Source: Arenimonas sp. GDDSR-1
Lineage (GTDB): Bacteria > Pseudomonadota > Gammaproteobacteria > Xanthomonadales > Xanthomonadaceae
Direction of reading: 5' to 3'
DNA length: 41,693 nt
Assembly: GCF_025980345.1 (NCBI RefSeq)
Contig: NZ_JAPDUI010000009.1
Span: 1 to 41,693 of the forward strand
The notes under the pieces were generated by a model, which saw only the letters and a list, made by a program, of their open reading frames with translations, searched no databases and was not told the origin of the DNA. Both the position numbers and the translations under genes were made by a program. Positions 26,076-35,479 of the stretch are shown piece after piece. Within the stretch, counting starts at the first letter, position 1, and the number at the start of each line of letters is the position of its first letter.

Positions 26076-27317
26076 ATGAGCCGCAAAAGCGATAAATCCC
26101 TGATTGTCGGACTGGACATCGGCACCTCCAAGGTGACCGCGCTGGTCGGCGAATACTCGCCCGATTCCGATGAGATCGAAGTCATCGGGCTGGGCACCCA
26201 CGATTCGCGCGGCATGCGCCGCGGCGTGGTGGTCGATATCGAATCGACCGTGGAATCGATCAAGGGCGCCATCGAGGAGGCGGAAGTGATGGCCGGCTGC
26301 GAGATCCGTTCGGTGTATGCCGCCATTTCCGGCTCGCACACCGAATGCCGCCGCTCGTCCGGCATCTCGCCGGTGGCCGGCGGCGAAGTGCAGTATTACG
26401 ACCTCGAGCAGGCGCTGCAGGCCGCCAAAGTGGTGGCGATTTCCTCCGACCAGCGCATCATCCATGCCATCCCGCAGGAGTACATCCTCGACAATTTCCA
26501 GGAAGGCGTGCGCAATCCGGTCGGCATGTCGGCGGTGCGCCTGGAGCTGCATGCGCTGCTGATCACCGCCGCGACCTCGGCCGCCTCCAACATCGAAAAG
26601 TGCATCAGCCGCTGCGGCCTGCAGGTCGACGGCCTGGTGCTGTCCTCGCTGGCGTCTTCGCATGCCGTGCTGAGCATGGATGAAAAGGAATCCGGCGTGG
26701 TGCTGGTCGACATGGGCGCCGGTACCACCGACATCGCCGTGTATGCCGGCGGCTACATCCGGCATGCGGCTTCGCTGCCGATCGGCGGCGATCAGGTCAC
26801 CAACGACATCGCGCATCTGCTGCGTACTTCCACGCCCGATGCCGAACAGCTCAAGGTCCGCTATGCCTGTGCGCTGGCGCAGCTGACCCGCGCCGATGAA
26901 TCGATCCAGGTCCCCGGCGTCGGCGGCCGTGCGCCGCGGCGCATGGCCCGGCAGTCGCTGGCCGAGGCGGTACAGAGCCGTTACGAGGAAATTTTTGAAA
27001 TGGTGCATGCCGAACTGCGCCGCTCCGGATTCGAGGAGTTCGTGCGCGCCGGCATGGTGCTGACCGGCGGTGCCGCGCGCATGGAAGGCGTGGTCGAGCT
27101 GGCCGAGGAAATGCTGCACATGCCGGTCCGCGAGGGCATTCCGCAGAACATCCAGGGATTGGGTGAAGTGGTCGGCAATCCCACCTTTGCCACGGCAGTC
27201 GGTCTGATGCAGTGGGGACGTTTGAGCGACAACCCGCGCCGTCCGGGTTTCCGCAGTCCAAGTGCAGTCGGCGGTTGGTTCGGAAAGATCAGCAAGTTCG
27301 TAAAAGGCGAGTTGTAA
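26076..27317 (+). CDS. ftsA: Cell division protein FtsA
   Basis: Actin-like ATPase that tethers FtsZ filaments to the membrane. 413 aa. Phosphate 1 motif GLDIGTSKVTALVGE near residue 10, RGVVVDIESTVESI near 49, VDMGAGTTDIAVY near 211 (phosphate 2) and VLTGGAARMEG near 328 (adenosine motif). The C-terminus GWFGKISKFVKGEL is the amphipathic membrane-targeting helix. Residue usage and length match other gammaproteobacterial FtsA. Confidence 0.97.
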   Translation: MSRKSDKSLIVGLDIGTSKVTALVGEYSPDSDEIEVIGLGTHDSRGMRRGVVVDIESTVESIKGAIEEAEVMAGCEIRSVYAAISGSHTECRRSSGISPVAGGEVQYYDLEQALQAAKVVAISSDQRIIHAIPQEYILDNFQEGVRNPVGMSAVRLELHALLITAATSAASNIEKCISRCGLQVDGLVLSSLASSHAVLSMDEKESGVVLVDMGAGTTDIAVYAGGYIRHAASLPIGGDQVTNDIAHLLRTSTPDAEQLKVRYACALAQLTRADESIQVPGVGGRAPRRMARQSLAEAVQSRYEEIFEMVHAELRRSGFEEFVRAGMVLTGGAARMEGVVELAEEMLHMPVREGIPQNIQGLGEVVGNPTFATAVGLMQWGRLSDNPRRPGFRSPSAVGGWFGKISKFVKGEL

Positions 27318-27347
27318 AACACACATAAAACCAAAGAGGACATCATC

Positions 27348-28556
27348 ATGGCGTATTTCGAATTAGTGGAACAGGCTGCTCCCAATGCAGTCATCAAAGT
27401 GGTCGGGGTCGGCGGCGGCGGCGGCAATGCCGTGGCGCACATGGTCAACTCGGGCGTGGAAGGCGTCGAGTTCATCATGGCCAACACCGACTCCCAGGCC
27501 ATCAAACAATGCGGGGCCAAGACCCATCTGCAGCTCGGCACCAATGTCACCAAAGGCCTCGGTGCCGGCGCCAATCCCGAAGTCGGCCGTCAGGCCGCAC
27601 TGGAAGACCGCGACGCCATCGTGCGCGCGCTTGAAGGCGCCGACATGGTGTTCATCACCGCCGGCATGGGCGGCGGTACCGGTACCGGCGCCGCGCCGGT
27701 GGTCGCGCAGATTGCCAAGGAACTCGGCATCCTGACCGTGGCGGTCATCACCAAACCGTTCCCGTTCGAAGGCCGCCGCCGCATGCAGACCGCCTTGCAG
27801 GGCATCGAGGAACTGGCCAAACACTGCGACTCGCTGATCACCGTACCCAATGAAAAACTGATCACCGTACTCGGCCGCGACGCCACCATGATCAGCGCTT
27901 TCAAAGCCGCCAATGAAGTGCTGATGGGCGCGGTGCAGGGCATTTCAGAACTGATCACCCGGCCGGGCATCATCAACGTCGACTTCGCCGATGTGCGCAC
28001 GGTGATGAGCGAAATGGGTCTGGCCATGATGGGATCCGGCACCGCCCGCGGCGACGACCGCGCCCAGGCCGCCGCCCAGGCCGCGGTCAACAATCCGCTG
28101 CTGGATGAGGTCAATCTGCACGGGGCCAACGGCGTGCTGGTCAACATCACCGCAGGTCCGAACTTCACCATGCGCGAATTCGATGAAGTCGGTACGACCA
28201 TTGAAAGCTTCGCCTCCGAAGACGCGACCGTCATCGTCGGCACCGTTCTCGATCCGAACATGGGCGACGAAGTGCGCGTCACCGTGGTCGCCACCGGACT
28301 CAACCAAGCGCGTGCCAAAGCCGCCCGCCCGGTTCTGGTCGAACCCGATTGGCGTCAGGCCGCCACCGGAACCCACGGCCCGGCGCCGTTCGAACCGGTC
28401 GATCCGCCCGGCATTTCCAGCACGCTGCGCCGCTCCGGCCGGACCGAGCCGACGGCATCCGCCGCTCCGGCCACGGCCCTGAACGATCTGGCCAACAGCA
28501 GCAGCGGTCAAAGCTATCTGGATATCCCTTCATTCCTGCGTCGCCAGGCCGACTGA
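27348..28556 (+). CDS. ftsZ: Cell division protein FtsZ
   Basis: Tubulin-like GTPase forming the Z ring. 402 aa. GTP loops [13 protein letters not shown] near residue 20 and GGGTGTG at 108-114 (tubulin signature), NPDFADV-type T7 loop as [11 protein letters not shown] near 207. A Pro/Thr-rich linker (about 330-385) leads to the conserved C-terminal peptide [11 protein letters not shown] that binds FtsA and ZipA. A purine-rich AAAGAGGA ribosome site lies 8 nt before the ATG in the 30-nt gap after ftsA, which may allow higher translation than its neighbours. Confidence 0.98.
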   Translation: MAYFELVEQAAPNAVIKVVGVGGGGGNAVAHMVNSGVEGVEFIMANTDSQAIKQCGAKTHLQLGTNVTKGLGAGANPEVGRQAALEDRDAIVRALEGADMVFITAGMGGGTGTGAAPVVAQIAKELGILTVAVITKPFPFEGRRRMQTALQGIEELAKHCDSLITVPNEKLITVLGRDATMISAFKAANEVLMGAVQGISELITRPGIINVDFADVRTVMSEMGLAMMGSGTARGDDRAQAAAQAAVNNPLLDEVNLHGANGVLVNITAGPNFTMREFDEVGTTIESFASEDATVIVGTVLDPNMGDEVRVTVVATGLNQARAKAARPVLVEPDWRQAATGTHGPAPFEPVDPPGISSTLRRSGRTEPTASAAPATALNDLANSSSGQSYLDIPSFLRRQAD

Positions 28557-28611
28557 AGCGGAACCCAGCGTTCATCCCTGAACCGTTGTCCTTGCGGTTT
28601 CGGGTCTTTTC

Positions 28612-28643
28612 GGCCCGGCGGCCATCCGCCGGGCCCTTTCTTT
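28612..28643 (+). terminator. Rho-independent terminator after ftsZ
   Basis: A perfect 10-bp stem (GGCCCGGCGG 28612-28621 with CCGCCGGGCC 28626-28635, loop CCAT) is followed by a T-rich CTTTCTTT. It closes the dcw transcript before lpxC. Confidence 0.85.
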
Positions 28644-28664
28644 GCCCAAATGCCGGCTTTTGAC

Positions 28665-28759
28665 TTACAATCAAAAACGGAAACTCCTGATAATTCAACG
28701 GGCCGCTGCCGTCAAAAGCGCCATTATTTATGTTTCATACACCGAGCGCCCCTTAAAAT
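28665..28759 (+). promoter_or_regulatory. Candidate lpxC promoter elements
   Basis: The gap between the ftsZ terminator and lpxC has several -10-like hexamers: TACAAT 28666-28671, GATAAT 28689-28694 (with TTACAA 28665-28670 as -35, 18-bp spacer) and TAAAAT 28754-28759, only 6 bp before the ATG. The middle pair is the best spaced. No clear ribosome site precedes the lpxC ATG. Confidence 0.35.
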
Positions 28760-28765
28760 CACCTC

Positions 28766-29677
28766 ATGATCAAACAACGCACCTTGAAAAACGTCATCCG
28801 CGCCACCGGCGTGGGTCTGCACAGTGGCGAAAAAGTGTTCATGACCCTGCGTCCGGCCGCGGTCAATACCGGCATCGTGTTCCGCCGCATCGATCTGCCG
28901 ACCCCGGTCGAGGTCAAGGCCCAGGCCCATCTGGTCGGCCAGACCCAGCTGTGTACCGTGCTGGTCGATGAAAACAACGTCAAGATCAAAACCACCGAAC
29001 ACCTGCTGGCCGCACTGGCCGGGCTGGGCATCGACAACGCCTACATCGACCTGTCCTCCGAGGAAGTGCCGATCATGGACGGTTCGGCCGGTCCGTTCGT
29101 GTTCCTGATCCAGTCCGCCGGCATCGAAGAGCAGAACGCGCACAAGCGCTTCATCCGCATCAAAAAGACCCTGCAGGTCACCGACGGCGACAAATGGGCC
29201 CGCTTTGAACCCTATGAGGGCTTCAAGGTCGGGTTTACCATCGATTTCAAACACCCGGCCTTCAAGAAATCGGCGGCCAACGCCGAAATCGACTTCTCGA
29301 CCACCTCGTTCGTAAAAGAGGTCAGCCGGGCCCGCACCTTCGGCTTCATGAAGGACATCGAGTACATGCGTGACCGCAATCTGGCGCTGGGCGGCAGCCT
29401 CGACAACGCCATCGTGCTCGATGATTACCGGGTGGTGAACGAGGATGGCCTGCGTTTTGATGACGAATTCGTCAAACACAAGATTCTGGACGCCATCGGC
29501 GACCTCTATTTAATGGGGCACAGTCTGATCGGGGCTTATTACGCCTATAAATCCGGTCATGGCCTTAATAATCAACTGCTTAGGGCTTTGATTGCCGATC
29601 CGAGCGCCTGGGAAGAAGTGGTGTTCGACGAAGAGGCTGCGCCTATTTCGTACGCCAATCCGGTGCTGGTTAGCTGA
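28766..29677 (+). CDS. lpxC: UDP-3-O-acyl-N-acetylglucosamine deacetylase
   Basis: Zinc enzyme for the first committed step of lipid A synthesis in the cytoplasm. 303 aa (E. coli 305). N-terminal [13 protein letters not shown] near residue 12; zinc ligands His79 (TTEHLLAAL), His238 and Asp242 ([15 protein letters not shown]); the catalytic base His lies in [13 protein letters not shown] near 265. [14 protein letters not shown] near 96 is also canonical. It marks the organism as LPS-producing and lies downstream of ftsZ as in E. coli. Confidence 0.98.
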   Translation: MIKQRTLKNVIRATGVGLHSGEKVFMTLRPAAVNTGIVFRRIDLPTPVEVKAQAHLVGQTQLCTVLVDENNVKIKTTEHLLAALAGLGIDNAYIDLSSEEVPIMDGSAGPFVFLIQSAGIEEQNAHKRFIRIKKTLQVTDGDKWARFEPYEGFKVGFTIDFKHPAFKKSAANAEIDFSTTSFVKEVSRARTFGFMKDIEYMRDRNLALGGSLDNAIVLDDYRVVNEDGLRFDDEFVKHKILDAIGDLYLMGHSLIGAYYAYKSGHGLNNQLLRALIADPSAWEEVVFDEEAAPISYANPVLVS

Positions 29678-29699
29678 ATTGAATCTGAAATAATTCAAT
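29678..29699. other. AT-rich hairpin after lpxC
   Basis: ATTGAAT (29678-29684) and ATTCAAT (29693-29699) can pair as a 7-bp stem with an 8-nt loop. It is weak and has no T-run, so a terminator role is doubtful. Confidence 0.3.
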
Positions 29700-29702
29700 C
29701 AT

Positions 29703-29730
29703 TTAACCTGATTTTAACCGTCTATTAACC
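29703..29730. repeat. Three TTAACC hexamers at 11-bp intervals
   Basis: TTAACC occurs at 29703-29708, 29714-29719 and 29725-29730, exactly one helical turn apart, in the 82-bp gap between the convergent lpxC and dciA genes. The spacing suggests a protein-binding array, but the location at two gene ends is unusual and chance is possible in this AT-rich stretch. Confidence 0.45.
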
Positions 29731-29759
29731 CTTTGTTGCCGCTTTTCCCCGACAATGGC

Positions 29760-30095
29760 TCATGTCATCGGGTCGGTGTTCGGTGTGAAATCGAGCGCAA
29801 CCTTGATCCGGATTTCCCGGGCATGAAGCCCAAGCAACTGCGCCGCCGCCAAGACCTCTTGGCTGTGCAAGCGGAGTTTGTTTTTCCAAACCGGACCGGC
29901 GGCATGAAAAACCAGTCTATTGTCGTCCCAGGACACCAGCCGGCACTGCCGGGCCAGGGCCGGCGGTAGATTCCGACGCAGCGTCCGATCCGCCTCCGCC
30001 AAATCACCGGCACGCGCGATCAGGGCCTCGAGGCCGGAGCTTTTGAGCGCTGTCAGCGCCGATTGCTCGGGTTTTGCGGGCTTGTCTGCGCCCAT
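29760..30095 (-). CDS. dciA: DciA-like DUF721 protein, predicted replicative helicase loader
   Basis: A 111-aa protein; the core is a DUF721 (KH-like) domain: LARQCRLVSWDDNRLVFHA and GPVWKNKLRLHSQEVLAA are the recognisable segments. DciA helps load DnaB in bacteria that lack DnaC, and in Pseudomonas and Xanthomonas it lies between lpxC and secA, as here. The start ATG 30095 (MGADKP) is chosen by family length; the frame is open upstream but in a region coding on the other strand. It is divergent from the M23 gene with only 25 bp between starts. Confidence 0.85.
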   Translation of the reverse strand: MGADKPAKPEQSALTALKSSGLEALIARAGDLAEADRTLRRNLPPALARQCRLVSWDDNRLVFHAAGPVWKNKLRLHSQEVLAAAQLLGLHAREIRIKVALDFTPNTDPMT

Positions 30096-30120
30096 GAAGA
30101 ATTCCAGAGATTGTCCTGCA

Positions 30121-31029
30121 ATGCTGAACATCATACTCGTTTCAAAACACCTGCGAGCCCCCAAGAAATTCAACCTGCACGACCGCCGTACCGCTTTCGC
30201 GTTCGGCGGCGCCGTGCTGGCGGCGCTGGCGCTGGTGTTTGCGATGGGCATGGCGGCCAGCCGAGCCGTCGGCGGTCTGCAGCTCAGCCATCTGCAGCAG
30301 CGCGTGGCCGAGCAGGATCGCCAGCTCGCCGAAATCAAGGCGGAAAACCAGCGCGACATGAATGCCATGGCCCTGCGTCTGGCCGAACTGCAAGCCCAGG
30401 CCAACCGGTTGAATGCCCTGGGCATCCGTCTGACCCGCGACAGCAAACTGGCCGGCGGCGAATTCGATTTCGAAAAAACCCCCGGCGCCGGCGGTGATGA
30501 GGCCGCCGAGGATGTGTCCGCGGCCGATCTGAAAAGTAATCTGAAGCAGGTCCAGGCCGAATTCGAAAGCTCGGCCCAGCAGCTGTCGGTGCTGGAATCG
30601 ATGCTGTTCGAACAGGAACTGGAGCTGAAATCGCAGCCGACCACGCGCCCGACCGACAGTTACGTGACCTCCGACTTCGGTTACCGCATGCATCCGGTGC
30701 TCGGCGGCCGCGCCCATCACAACGGCATCGATTTCGAAGCCAACATCGGCGATCCGGTGCGCTCGGCCGGCAATGGTCTGGTCAAATTCGCCGGCTGGAA
30801 GACCGGTTTCGGCAATGTCGTCGAAATCGACCACCAGAACGGCTATGTCACGGTCTATGCCCACAATTCGGCGTTCACGGTGAAGGAAGGCGATGTCGTC
30901 CGCGCCGGCCAGGTGGTGGCCAAGGCCGGTTCGACCGGTCGCTCGACCGGACCGCACGTGCATTTCGAAGTGCACAAGGACGGCCGTCCGGTCAATCCGC
31001 GCGCATTCCTGGATAAATCCCGCGGTTAA
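30121..31029 (+). CDS. M23 family metallopeptidase (LytM domain), membrane-anchored
   Basis: A 302-aa predicted periplasmic peptidoglycan hydrolase: membrane segment about 26-45, coiled coil about 52-100 and a second coil 135-172, then a LytM domain. Zinc-site residues are present: His200 and Asp204 in HHNGIDFE, and His279/His281 in GPHVHFE, so it should be active, unlike EnvC-type regulators. The anchor plus coiled-coil plan resembles division- or elongation-linked M23 proteins. ATG 30121 is preferred; ATG 30094 is also in frame. Followed by a hairpin terminator before secA. Confidence 0.93.
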   Translation: MLNIILVSKHLRAPKKFNLHDRRTAFAFGGAVLAALALVFAMGMAASRAVGGLQLSHLQQRVAEQDRQLAEIKAENQRDMNAMALRLAELQAQANRLNALGIRLTRDSKLAGGEFDFEKTPGAGGDEAAEDVSAADLKSNLKQVQAEFESSAQQLSVLESMLFEQELELKSQPTTRPTDSYVTSDFGYRMHPVLGGRAHHNGIDFEANIGDPVRSAGNGLVKFAGWKTGFGNVVEIDHQNGYVTVYAHNSAFTVKEGDVVRAGQVVAKAGSTGRSTGPHVHFEVHKDGRPVNPRAFLDKSRG

Positions 31030-31032
31030 GAC

Positions 31033-31065
31033 TTGATATACCAAATTCCGCCCACAGGTTAAAAT
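31033..31065 (+). promoter_or_regulatory. Candidate secA promoter
   Basis: TAAAAT at 31060-31065 is a good -10; TTGATA at 31033-31038 is a fair -35 but with a long 21-bp spacer. Transcription would start inside the hairpin that ends the M23 transcript, so promoter and terminator overlap. Confidence 0.3.
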
Positions 31066-31067
31066 AT

Positions 31068-31096
31068 GCGGCTATCCCCGGGTGGCCGCTTTTTTT
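31068..31096 (+). terminator. Hairpin terminator between M23 gene and secA
   Basis: GCGGC (31068-31072) pairs with GCCGC (31085-31089), followed directly by seven T (31090-31096). The loop of 12 nt is large and partly self-complementary. It lies 38 bp after the M23 stop. Confidence 0.65.
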
Positions 31097-31151
31097 GGCG
31101 CCTCCAGGGCTCAATCCTGCGCAAGCAGGAACCACCATCATCGGCTTAACC

Positions 31152-33860
31152 ATGTTCAATCAATTGCTTACCAAACTTTTCGGCAGCCGCAACGAGCGGG
31201 TGCTGCGCCAGTACCAGAAGAACATCGCCCGCATCAATCAGATGGAAGACGGTCTGAAAGCGCTCGATGACGCGGCATTGAAGGCGAAAACCGATGAATT
31301 CAAGCAGCGTGTCGCAAACGGGGAAACCCTCGACCAGCTCCTGCCCGAGGCCTTCGCGGTCTGCCGTGAAGCCTCCATCCGCACCCTCGGCCTGCGTCAT
31401 TACGATGTCCAGCTGATCGGCGGTATGGTGCTGCACTCCGGCCGCATCGCCGAAATGCGCACCGGCGAAGGCAAAACCCTGGTGGCCACCCTGCCGGTCT
31501 ATCTGAATGCGCTGTCCGGCAAGGGCGTGCATGTGGTGACGGTCAACGATTATCTGGCCCGCCGCGATGCCGCGACCATGGGCAAACTCTACAATTTCCT
31601 CGGCCTGAGCGTCGGCGTGGTGGTTCCGGGCATGCCGCATCATGAGAAGAAAGAGGCCTATGCCGCCGACATCACCTACGGCACCAACAACGAATACGGC
31701 TTCGACTACCTGCGCGACAACATGGCCAGCAGCAAGGAAGAGCGTTTCCAGCGCGGCCTGAATTTCGCGATCGTCGATGAAGTCGACTCGATCCTGATCG
31801 ACGAGGCCCGCACGCCGCTGATCATCTCCGGCCCGGCCGACGAATCGCCCGAGCTGTACGTCAAAATCAACCGCATCGTGCCGAAGTTCGTCAAGCAGGA
31901 CAAGGAAGACGGCGAAGGCGATTTCTGGGTCGATGAGAAATCCAAGCAGACCCATCTGTCGGAAGCCGGCATGGAGCGTGCCGAAGAACTGCTGCGCGAA
32001 GCCGGCATCATCGCCGAAGACGACGGCCTGTACTCCGGCCACAACCTGGCCGTGGTCCATCACCTGAATGCCGCACTGCGCGCGCATGCCCTGTACCAGC
32101 GCGACGTCGATTACATCGTGCGCGACGGCGAAGTCATCATCGTCGATGAATTCACCGGCCGCACCCTGCAGGGCCGCCGCTGGTCCGACGGCCTGCACCA
32201 GGCGGTCGAAGCCAAGGAGGGCGTGCCGATCCAGCGCGAGAACCAGACCCTGGCCTCGATCACCTTCCAGAACTATTTCCGCATGTACGGCAAGCTGGCC
32301 GGCATGACCGGCACCGCCGATACCGAAGCCTACGAGTTCCAGAACATCTACGGGCTGGAAGTGGTGGTCATTCCGACCCACCGTCCGATGATCCGCAAGG
32401 ACGATCCGGATCTGGTCTACCTGACCCGCGAGGCCAAGTTCAAGGCCGTGGTCGAAGATATCCGCCGCTGTTACGAGGCCGGCCAACCGGTTCTGGTCGG
32501 CACCACCTCGATCGAAACTTCCGAACTGCTGTCCGGCGAGCTGAAAAAAGCCGGCGTGCCGCACGAAGTGCTGAACGCCAAGCAGCATGAACGCGAAGCG
32601 CACATCGTCGCCAATGCCGGTGCCGCCAAGGCGGTCACCATCGCCACCAACATGGCCGGCCGCGGTACCGACATCGTGCTCGGCGGCAGCCTGGAAGCCG
32701 AACTGCATGCGCTCGGCAGTGATGCCGGCGATGCCGAACGTGAAGCCGTGAAGTCGGCCTGGCAGGTCCGCCACGAGCAGGTGGTCGCCTCCGGCGGCCT
32801 GCACATCATCGGTACCGAACGCCATGAATCGCGCCGCATCGACAACCAGCTGCGCGGCCGTTCCGGCCGCCAGGGCGATCCGGGTTCGTCCCGTTTCTAC
32901 CTGTCGCTGGAAGACAACCTGATGCGCATCTTCGCCGCCGACTGGGTGCAGACCGCCATGCGCAGGATGGGCATGAAGGAAGACGAGGTCATCGAGTCCG
33001 GCCTGGTTTCGCGCCAGATCCAGAACGCCCAGCGCAAGGTCGAGGCGCACAACTTCGACATGCGCAAGAACCTGCTGGAATACGATGACGTCGCCAACGA
33101 CCAGCGCAAGGTCATCTACCAGCAGCGCAACGAACTGCTGGAAGCCGATGACGTGTCGGAAACCGTGCTGGCCATCCGCGAGGATGTGGTCGAAGAGCAG
33201 GTCCGCAAATTCGTGCCGCGCGATTCCATCCACGAGCAGTGGAACCTGCCGGGTCTGGAACAGTTCGTGCTCGAGAATTTCTCGGTCCGCGTTGATCTGC
33301 AGGCCATGCTGGCGGCGTCCGATGAAATCGATGATGCCGCCATCGCCGAAGCCGTTCAAAAAGCGGTTGACGCGCATTTCACCGACAAGGAAGCCCAGGT
33401 CGGTCCGGAAATGGCGCGCCAGATCGAAAAGCTGCTGATGCTGAACGTGCTCGACCAGACCTGGAAAGAGCATCTGGCGCGCATGGACTACCTGCGCCAG
33501 GGCATCCATCTGCGCAGCTACGCGCAGAAGCAGCCGAAGCAGGAATACAAGCGCGAGAGTTTCGAGCTGTTCTCGGAAATGCTCGACAAGGTCAAATTCG
33601 ATGTGACCTCGATGCTGGCGCGCGTGCGCGTGCGCGACGAGGACGAAGTGACCGCGATGGAAGAAGCCGACCGCCGCCGCCACGAGCAGCAGGCCAGCCA
33701 GATGAACTTCCAGCATCCGTCGGCCGGCTCGTCCGGCGCCGATGAGGAACTGGCCGATATGGGCGTGATCAAGGCCGCCGGCCCGAAAGTCGGCCGCAAT
33801 GATCCCTGTCCGTGCGGCAGCGGCAAGAAATTCAAACAATGTCATGGGCAGATCGGATGA
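31152..33860 (+). CDS. secA: Preprotein translocase ATPase SecA
   Basis: The motor of the Sec export pathway. 902 aa from ATG 31152 ([18 protein letters not shown]), matching E. coli SecA (901). Motifs: Walker A in [14 protein letters not shown] near residue 102, [16 protein letters not shown] near 209 (Walker B), the preprotein cross-linking region, [14 protein letters not shown] near 500, [17 protein letters not shown] near 575, and the C-terminal zinc motif [14 protein letters not shown] that binds SecB. No secM-like regulator precedes it; its place is taken by the M23 gene. Its stop overlaps the next start (ATGA). Confidence 0.98.
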   Translation: MFNQLLTKLFGSRNERVLRQYQKNIARINQMEDGLKALDDAALKAKTDEFKQRVANGETLDQLLPEAFAVCREASIRTLGLRHYDVQLIGGMVLHSGRIAEMRTGEGKTLVATLPVYLNALSGKGVHVVTVNDYLARRDAATMGKLYNFLGLSVGVVVPGMPHHEKKEAYAADITYGTNNEYGFDYLRDNMASSKEERFQRGLNFAIVDEVDSILIDEARTPLIISGPADESPELYVKINRIVPKFVKQDKEDGEGDFWVDEKSKQTHLSEAGMERAEELLREAGIIAEDDGLYSGHNLAVVHHLNAALRAHALYQRDVDYIVRDGEVIIVDEFTGRTLQGRRWSDGLHQAVEAKEGVPIQRENQTLASITFQNYFRMYGKLAGMTGTADTEAYEFQNIYGLEVVVIPTHRPMIRKDDPDLVYLTREAKFKAVVEDIRRCYEAGQPVLVGTTSIETSELLSGELKKAGVPHEVLNAKQHEREAHIVANAGAAKAVTIATNMAGRGTDIVLGGSLEAELHALGSDAGDAEREAVKSAWQVRHEQVVASGGLHIIGTERHESRRIDNQLRGRSGRQGDPGSSRFYLSLEDNLMRIFAADWVQTAMRRMGMKEDEVIESGLVSRQIQNAQRKVEAHNFDMRKNLLEYDDVANDQRKVIYQQRNELLEADDVSETVLAIREDVVEEQVRKFVPRDSIHEQWNLPGLEQFVLENFSVRVDLQAMLAASDEIDDAAIAEAVQKAVDAHFTDKEAQVGPEMARQIEKLLMLNVLDQTWKEHLARMDYLRQGIHLRSYAQKQPKQEYKRESFELFSEMLDKVKFDVTSMLARVRVRDEDEVTAMEEADRRRHEQQASQMNFQHPSAGSSGADEELADMGVIKAAGPKVGRNDPCPCGSGKKFKQCHGQIG

Positions 33861-34822
33861 TGCGAAGAGCCGTAACTCCCCGCGTAGTGCCGGTCGCCGC
33901 CGGCGTACTGACCGATGCCAGCGGCCGCGTGCTGCTGGCGCGCCGCATCAGCGGACGTGATCTGGCGGGCGCCTGGGAATTTCCGGGCGGAAAAATCGAA
34001 CGCAACGAAACCCCGGAGGAAGCGCTCAAGCGCGAACTCAAGGAAGAGCTCGGCATCGATGTGCTGGCCACCGAACCGCTGATGTCGGTGCCGCAGCATA
34101 CCGGCAGCAAGAGCATCATGCTCGACGTGTTCAAAGTCACCAAATACAGCGGCCAGCCGCGCGGTCTTGAAAACCAGGCGCTGGCCTGGGTGCCGAACAG
34201 CAAACTGCGCTCCTATCCGATGCCGCCGGCCGATCTGCCGGTGGTGGCCGTGCTGCAGAAGCCGCCGCATTACCTGATCACCCCGGAACCGACCACCGAC
34301 ACCACGCGTTTCCTGCGTGAACTGGATACGGCTCTGGCTTCCGGTCATCGTCTGGTGCAGCTGCGGGCCAAAACCTGGCAGGAAAAACCCCTGAAGGCGC
34401 TGCTGACCCTGACCGTGGCCCTGTGCAAGAAACACAAGGCCCAGTTGCTGATCAACGGTCAACTCGGTCTGGCGCACGATTTCGATGTCGGTCTGCACCT
34501 GACCAGCGAACAGCTGATGGCTTTGCAGTCGCGTCCGCTGGCCGCGCGCCTGCCGGTGGCGGCCTCCTGCCATAATCTCGAGCAGCTCAAGCATGCCCAG
34601 GCGCTGGGTCTGGATTTCGTGGTGCTTGGCTCGGTCAACAAGACCGCCAGCCATCCGGAGTTGGCACCGATGGGTTGGAAAGCCTGGCAGGAGATGCGGG
34701 CTGAAGTGTCCTTGCCGATCTTCGCCATCGGCGGTCTGGGTCCGCAGGATGTGGCTACGGCCCGCCAGCATGGCGCGCAGGGCGTGGCCGGTATCCGTGC
34801 GTTCTGGCCGAGCCTGGCCTGA
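33857..34822 (+). CDS. mutT: Nudix hydrolase (MutT-like) fused to a degenerate ThiE-like domain
   Basis: A 321-aa two-domain protein. Residues about 5-130 are a MutT-type Nudix hydrolase with a complete Nudix box ([20 protein letters not shown], then ELGI), expected to clean 8-oxo-dGTP. Residues about 140-320 resemble thiamine-phosphate synthase/TenI: LVQLRAK and IGGLGPQDV are kept, but the INDR element reads INGQ and the GVHLGQ element reads GLHLTS, so catalytic contacts are lost and TMP synthesis is unlikely. This fusion downstream of secA is known in other gammaproteobacteria. ATG 33857 or 33860 may be the start. Confidence 0.93.
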   Translation: MMRRAVTPRVVPVAAGVLTDASGRVLLARRISGRDLAGAWEFPGGKIERNETPEEALKRELKEELGIDVLATEPLMSVPQHTGSKSIMLDVFKVTKYSGQPRGLENQALAWVPNSKLRSYPMPPADLPVVAVLQKPPHYLITPEPTTDTTRFLRELDTALASGHRLVQLRAKTWQEKPLKALLTLTVALCKKHKAQLLINGQLGLAHDFDVGLHLTSEQLMALQSRPLAARLPVAASCHNLEQLKHAQALGLDFVVLGSVNKTASHPELAPMGWKAWQEMRAEVSLPIFAIGGLGPQDVATARQHGAQGVAGIRAFWPSLA

Positions 34823-34842
34823 GGCCGGCATCGCGAAGATAT

Positions 34843-34865
34843 AAGGCGGCCTCGGCCGCCTTTTT
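34843..34865. terminator. Bidirectional terminator between Nudix/ThiE and coaE
   Basis: AAGGCGGCC-TC-GGCCGCCTT (34843-34862) is a near-perfect palindrome with A and T runs on either side: T-run 34861-34865 for the plus strand, and A-tract pairing with the bases just after the coaE stop on the minus strand. It separates two convergent transcripts within 42 bp. Confidence 0.8.
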
Positions 34866-35479
34866 CATTTCCGTGCCGTCGCCAGCTGCCGATAGCGGGC
34901 CAGCAGGCGCTGCGTCCAATGCTCCAGACTGCTCAGATCGCTGTCATTGATCAGGACATCGTCGGCCATCGGCAGGCGGCCGGCACTGTCGAGCTGCGCG
35001 GCGACCATGGCCGCTGCCAGTTCCTGCGATGAGCCGTCGCGCGCACGGATCCGCGCAATCTGAAGCACCGGCGGTGCTTCCACGATCAGCACCCGGTCCA
35101 GCCAGCCGTAAGCGCGCGCCCGGCTCTGCGGGCTGAGCAGGGGGATGGCCACGGCAACGATGGCGCTGTCCGAGGCCTCGCTGCGCTGCTGCAGGCTCTG
35201 TTGGATGCGCGGATGCAGGATGGCTTCCAGGCGCGCTTTGGCGTCGGGATCGGCGAACACGCAAGCGCGAAGCGCCACGCGGTCGAGCATGCCATCGGGT
35301 TGAATGAATTGCGAGCCGAGCTGTGCCGCGATTTCCGCCAAGGCCGGCTTGCCCGGCGCGACCAATTCGCGCGCGATGTCGTCGGCATCGATGATGCCGG
35401 CACCGCCCTGCTGCAGAATCCGGCAGACCGCCGATTTTCCGGCGGCGATGCCGCCACTGACGGCGACCCGAAGCGGCAT
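34865..35479 (-). CDS. coaE: Dephospho-CoA kinase
   Basis: Last step of coenzyme A synthesis: phosphorylates the ribose 3'-OH of dephospho-CoA. 204 aa from ATG 35479, which overlaps the pilD stop by one base. P-loop GGIAAGKS near residue 9 (family usually GGIGSGKS, still fits GxxxxGKS), DADDIARELV near 31, FADPDAKARLEAILHPRI near 76 (CoA-binding), and VAIPLLSP near 110. The frame continues upstream into pilD only as a shadow. Linkage to pilD is common in gammaproteobacteria. Confidence 0.95.
   Translation of the reverse strand: MPLRVAVSGGIAAGKSAVCRILQQGGAGIIDADDIARELVAPGKPALAEIAAQLGSQFIQPDGMLDRVALRACVFADPDAKARLEAILHPRIQQSLQQRSEASDSAIVAVAIPLLSPQSRARAYGWLDRVLIVEAPPVLQIARIRARDGSSQELAAAMVAAQLDSAGRLPMADDVLINDSDLSSLEHWTQRLLARYRQLATARK

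Noticed and set aside
14741-28556. Unusual genes hidden within the dcw cluster
   Set aside because: Each junction from rsmH to ftsZ is filled by overlapping known genes; no extra gene, tRNA or insertion is visible.
31146-33845. Open 899-codon antisense frame across secA
   Set aside because: It mirrors secA codon by codon, has a composition typical of antisense frames in GC-rich genes (runs of H, Q, G, A), no ribosome site and no domain; secA is certain.
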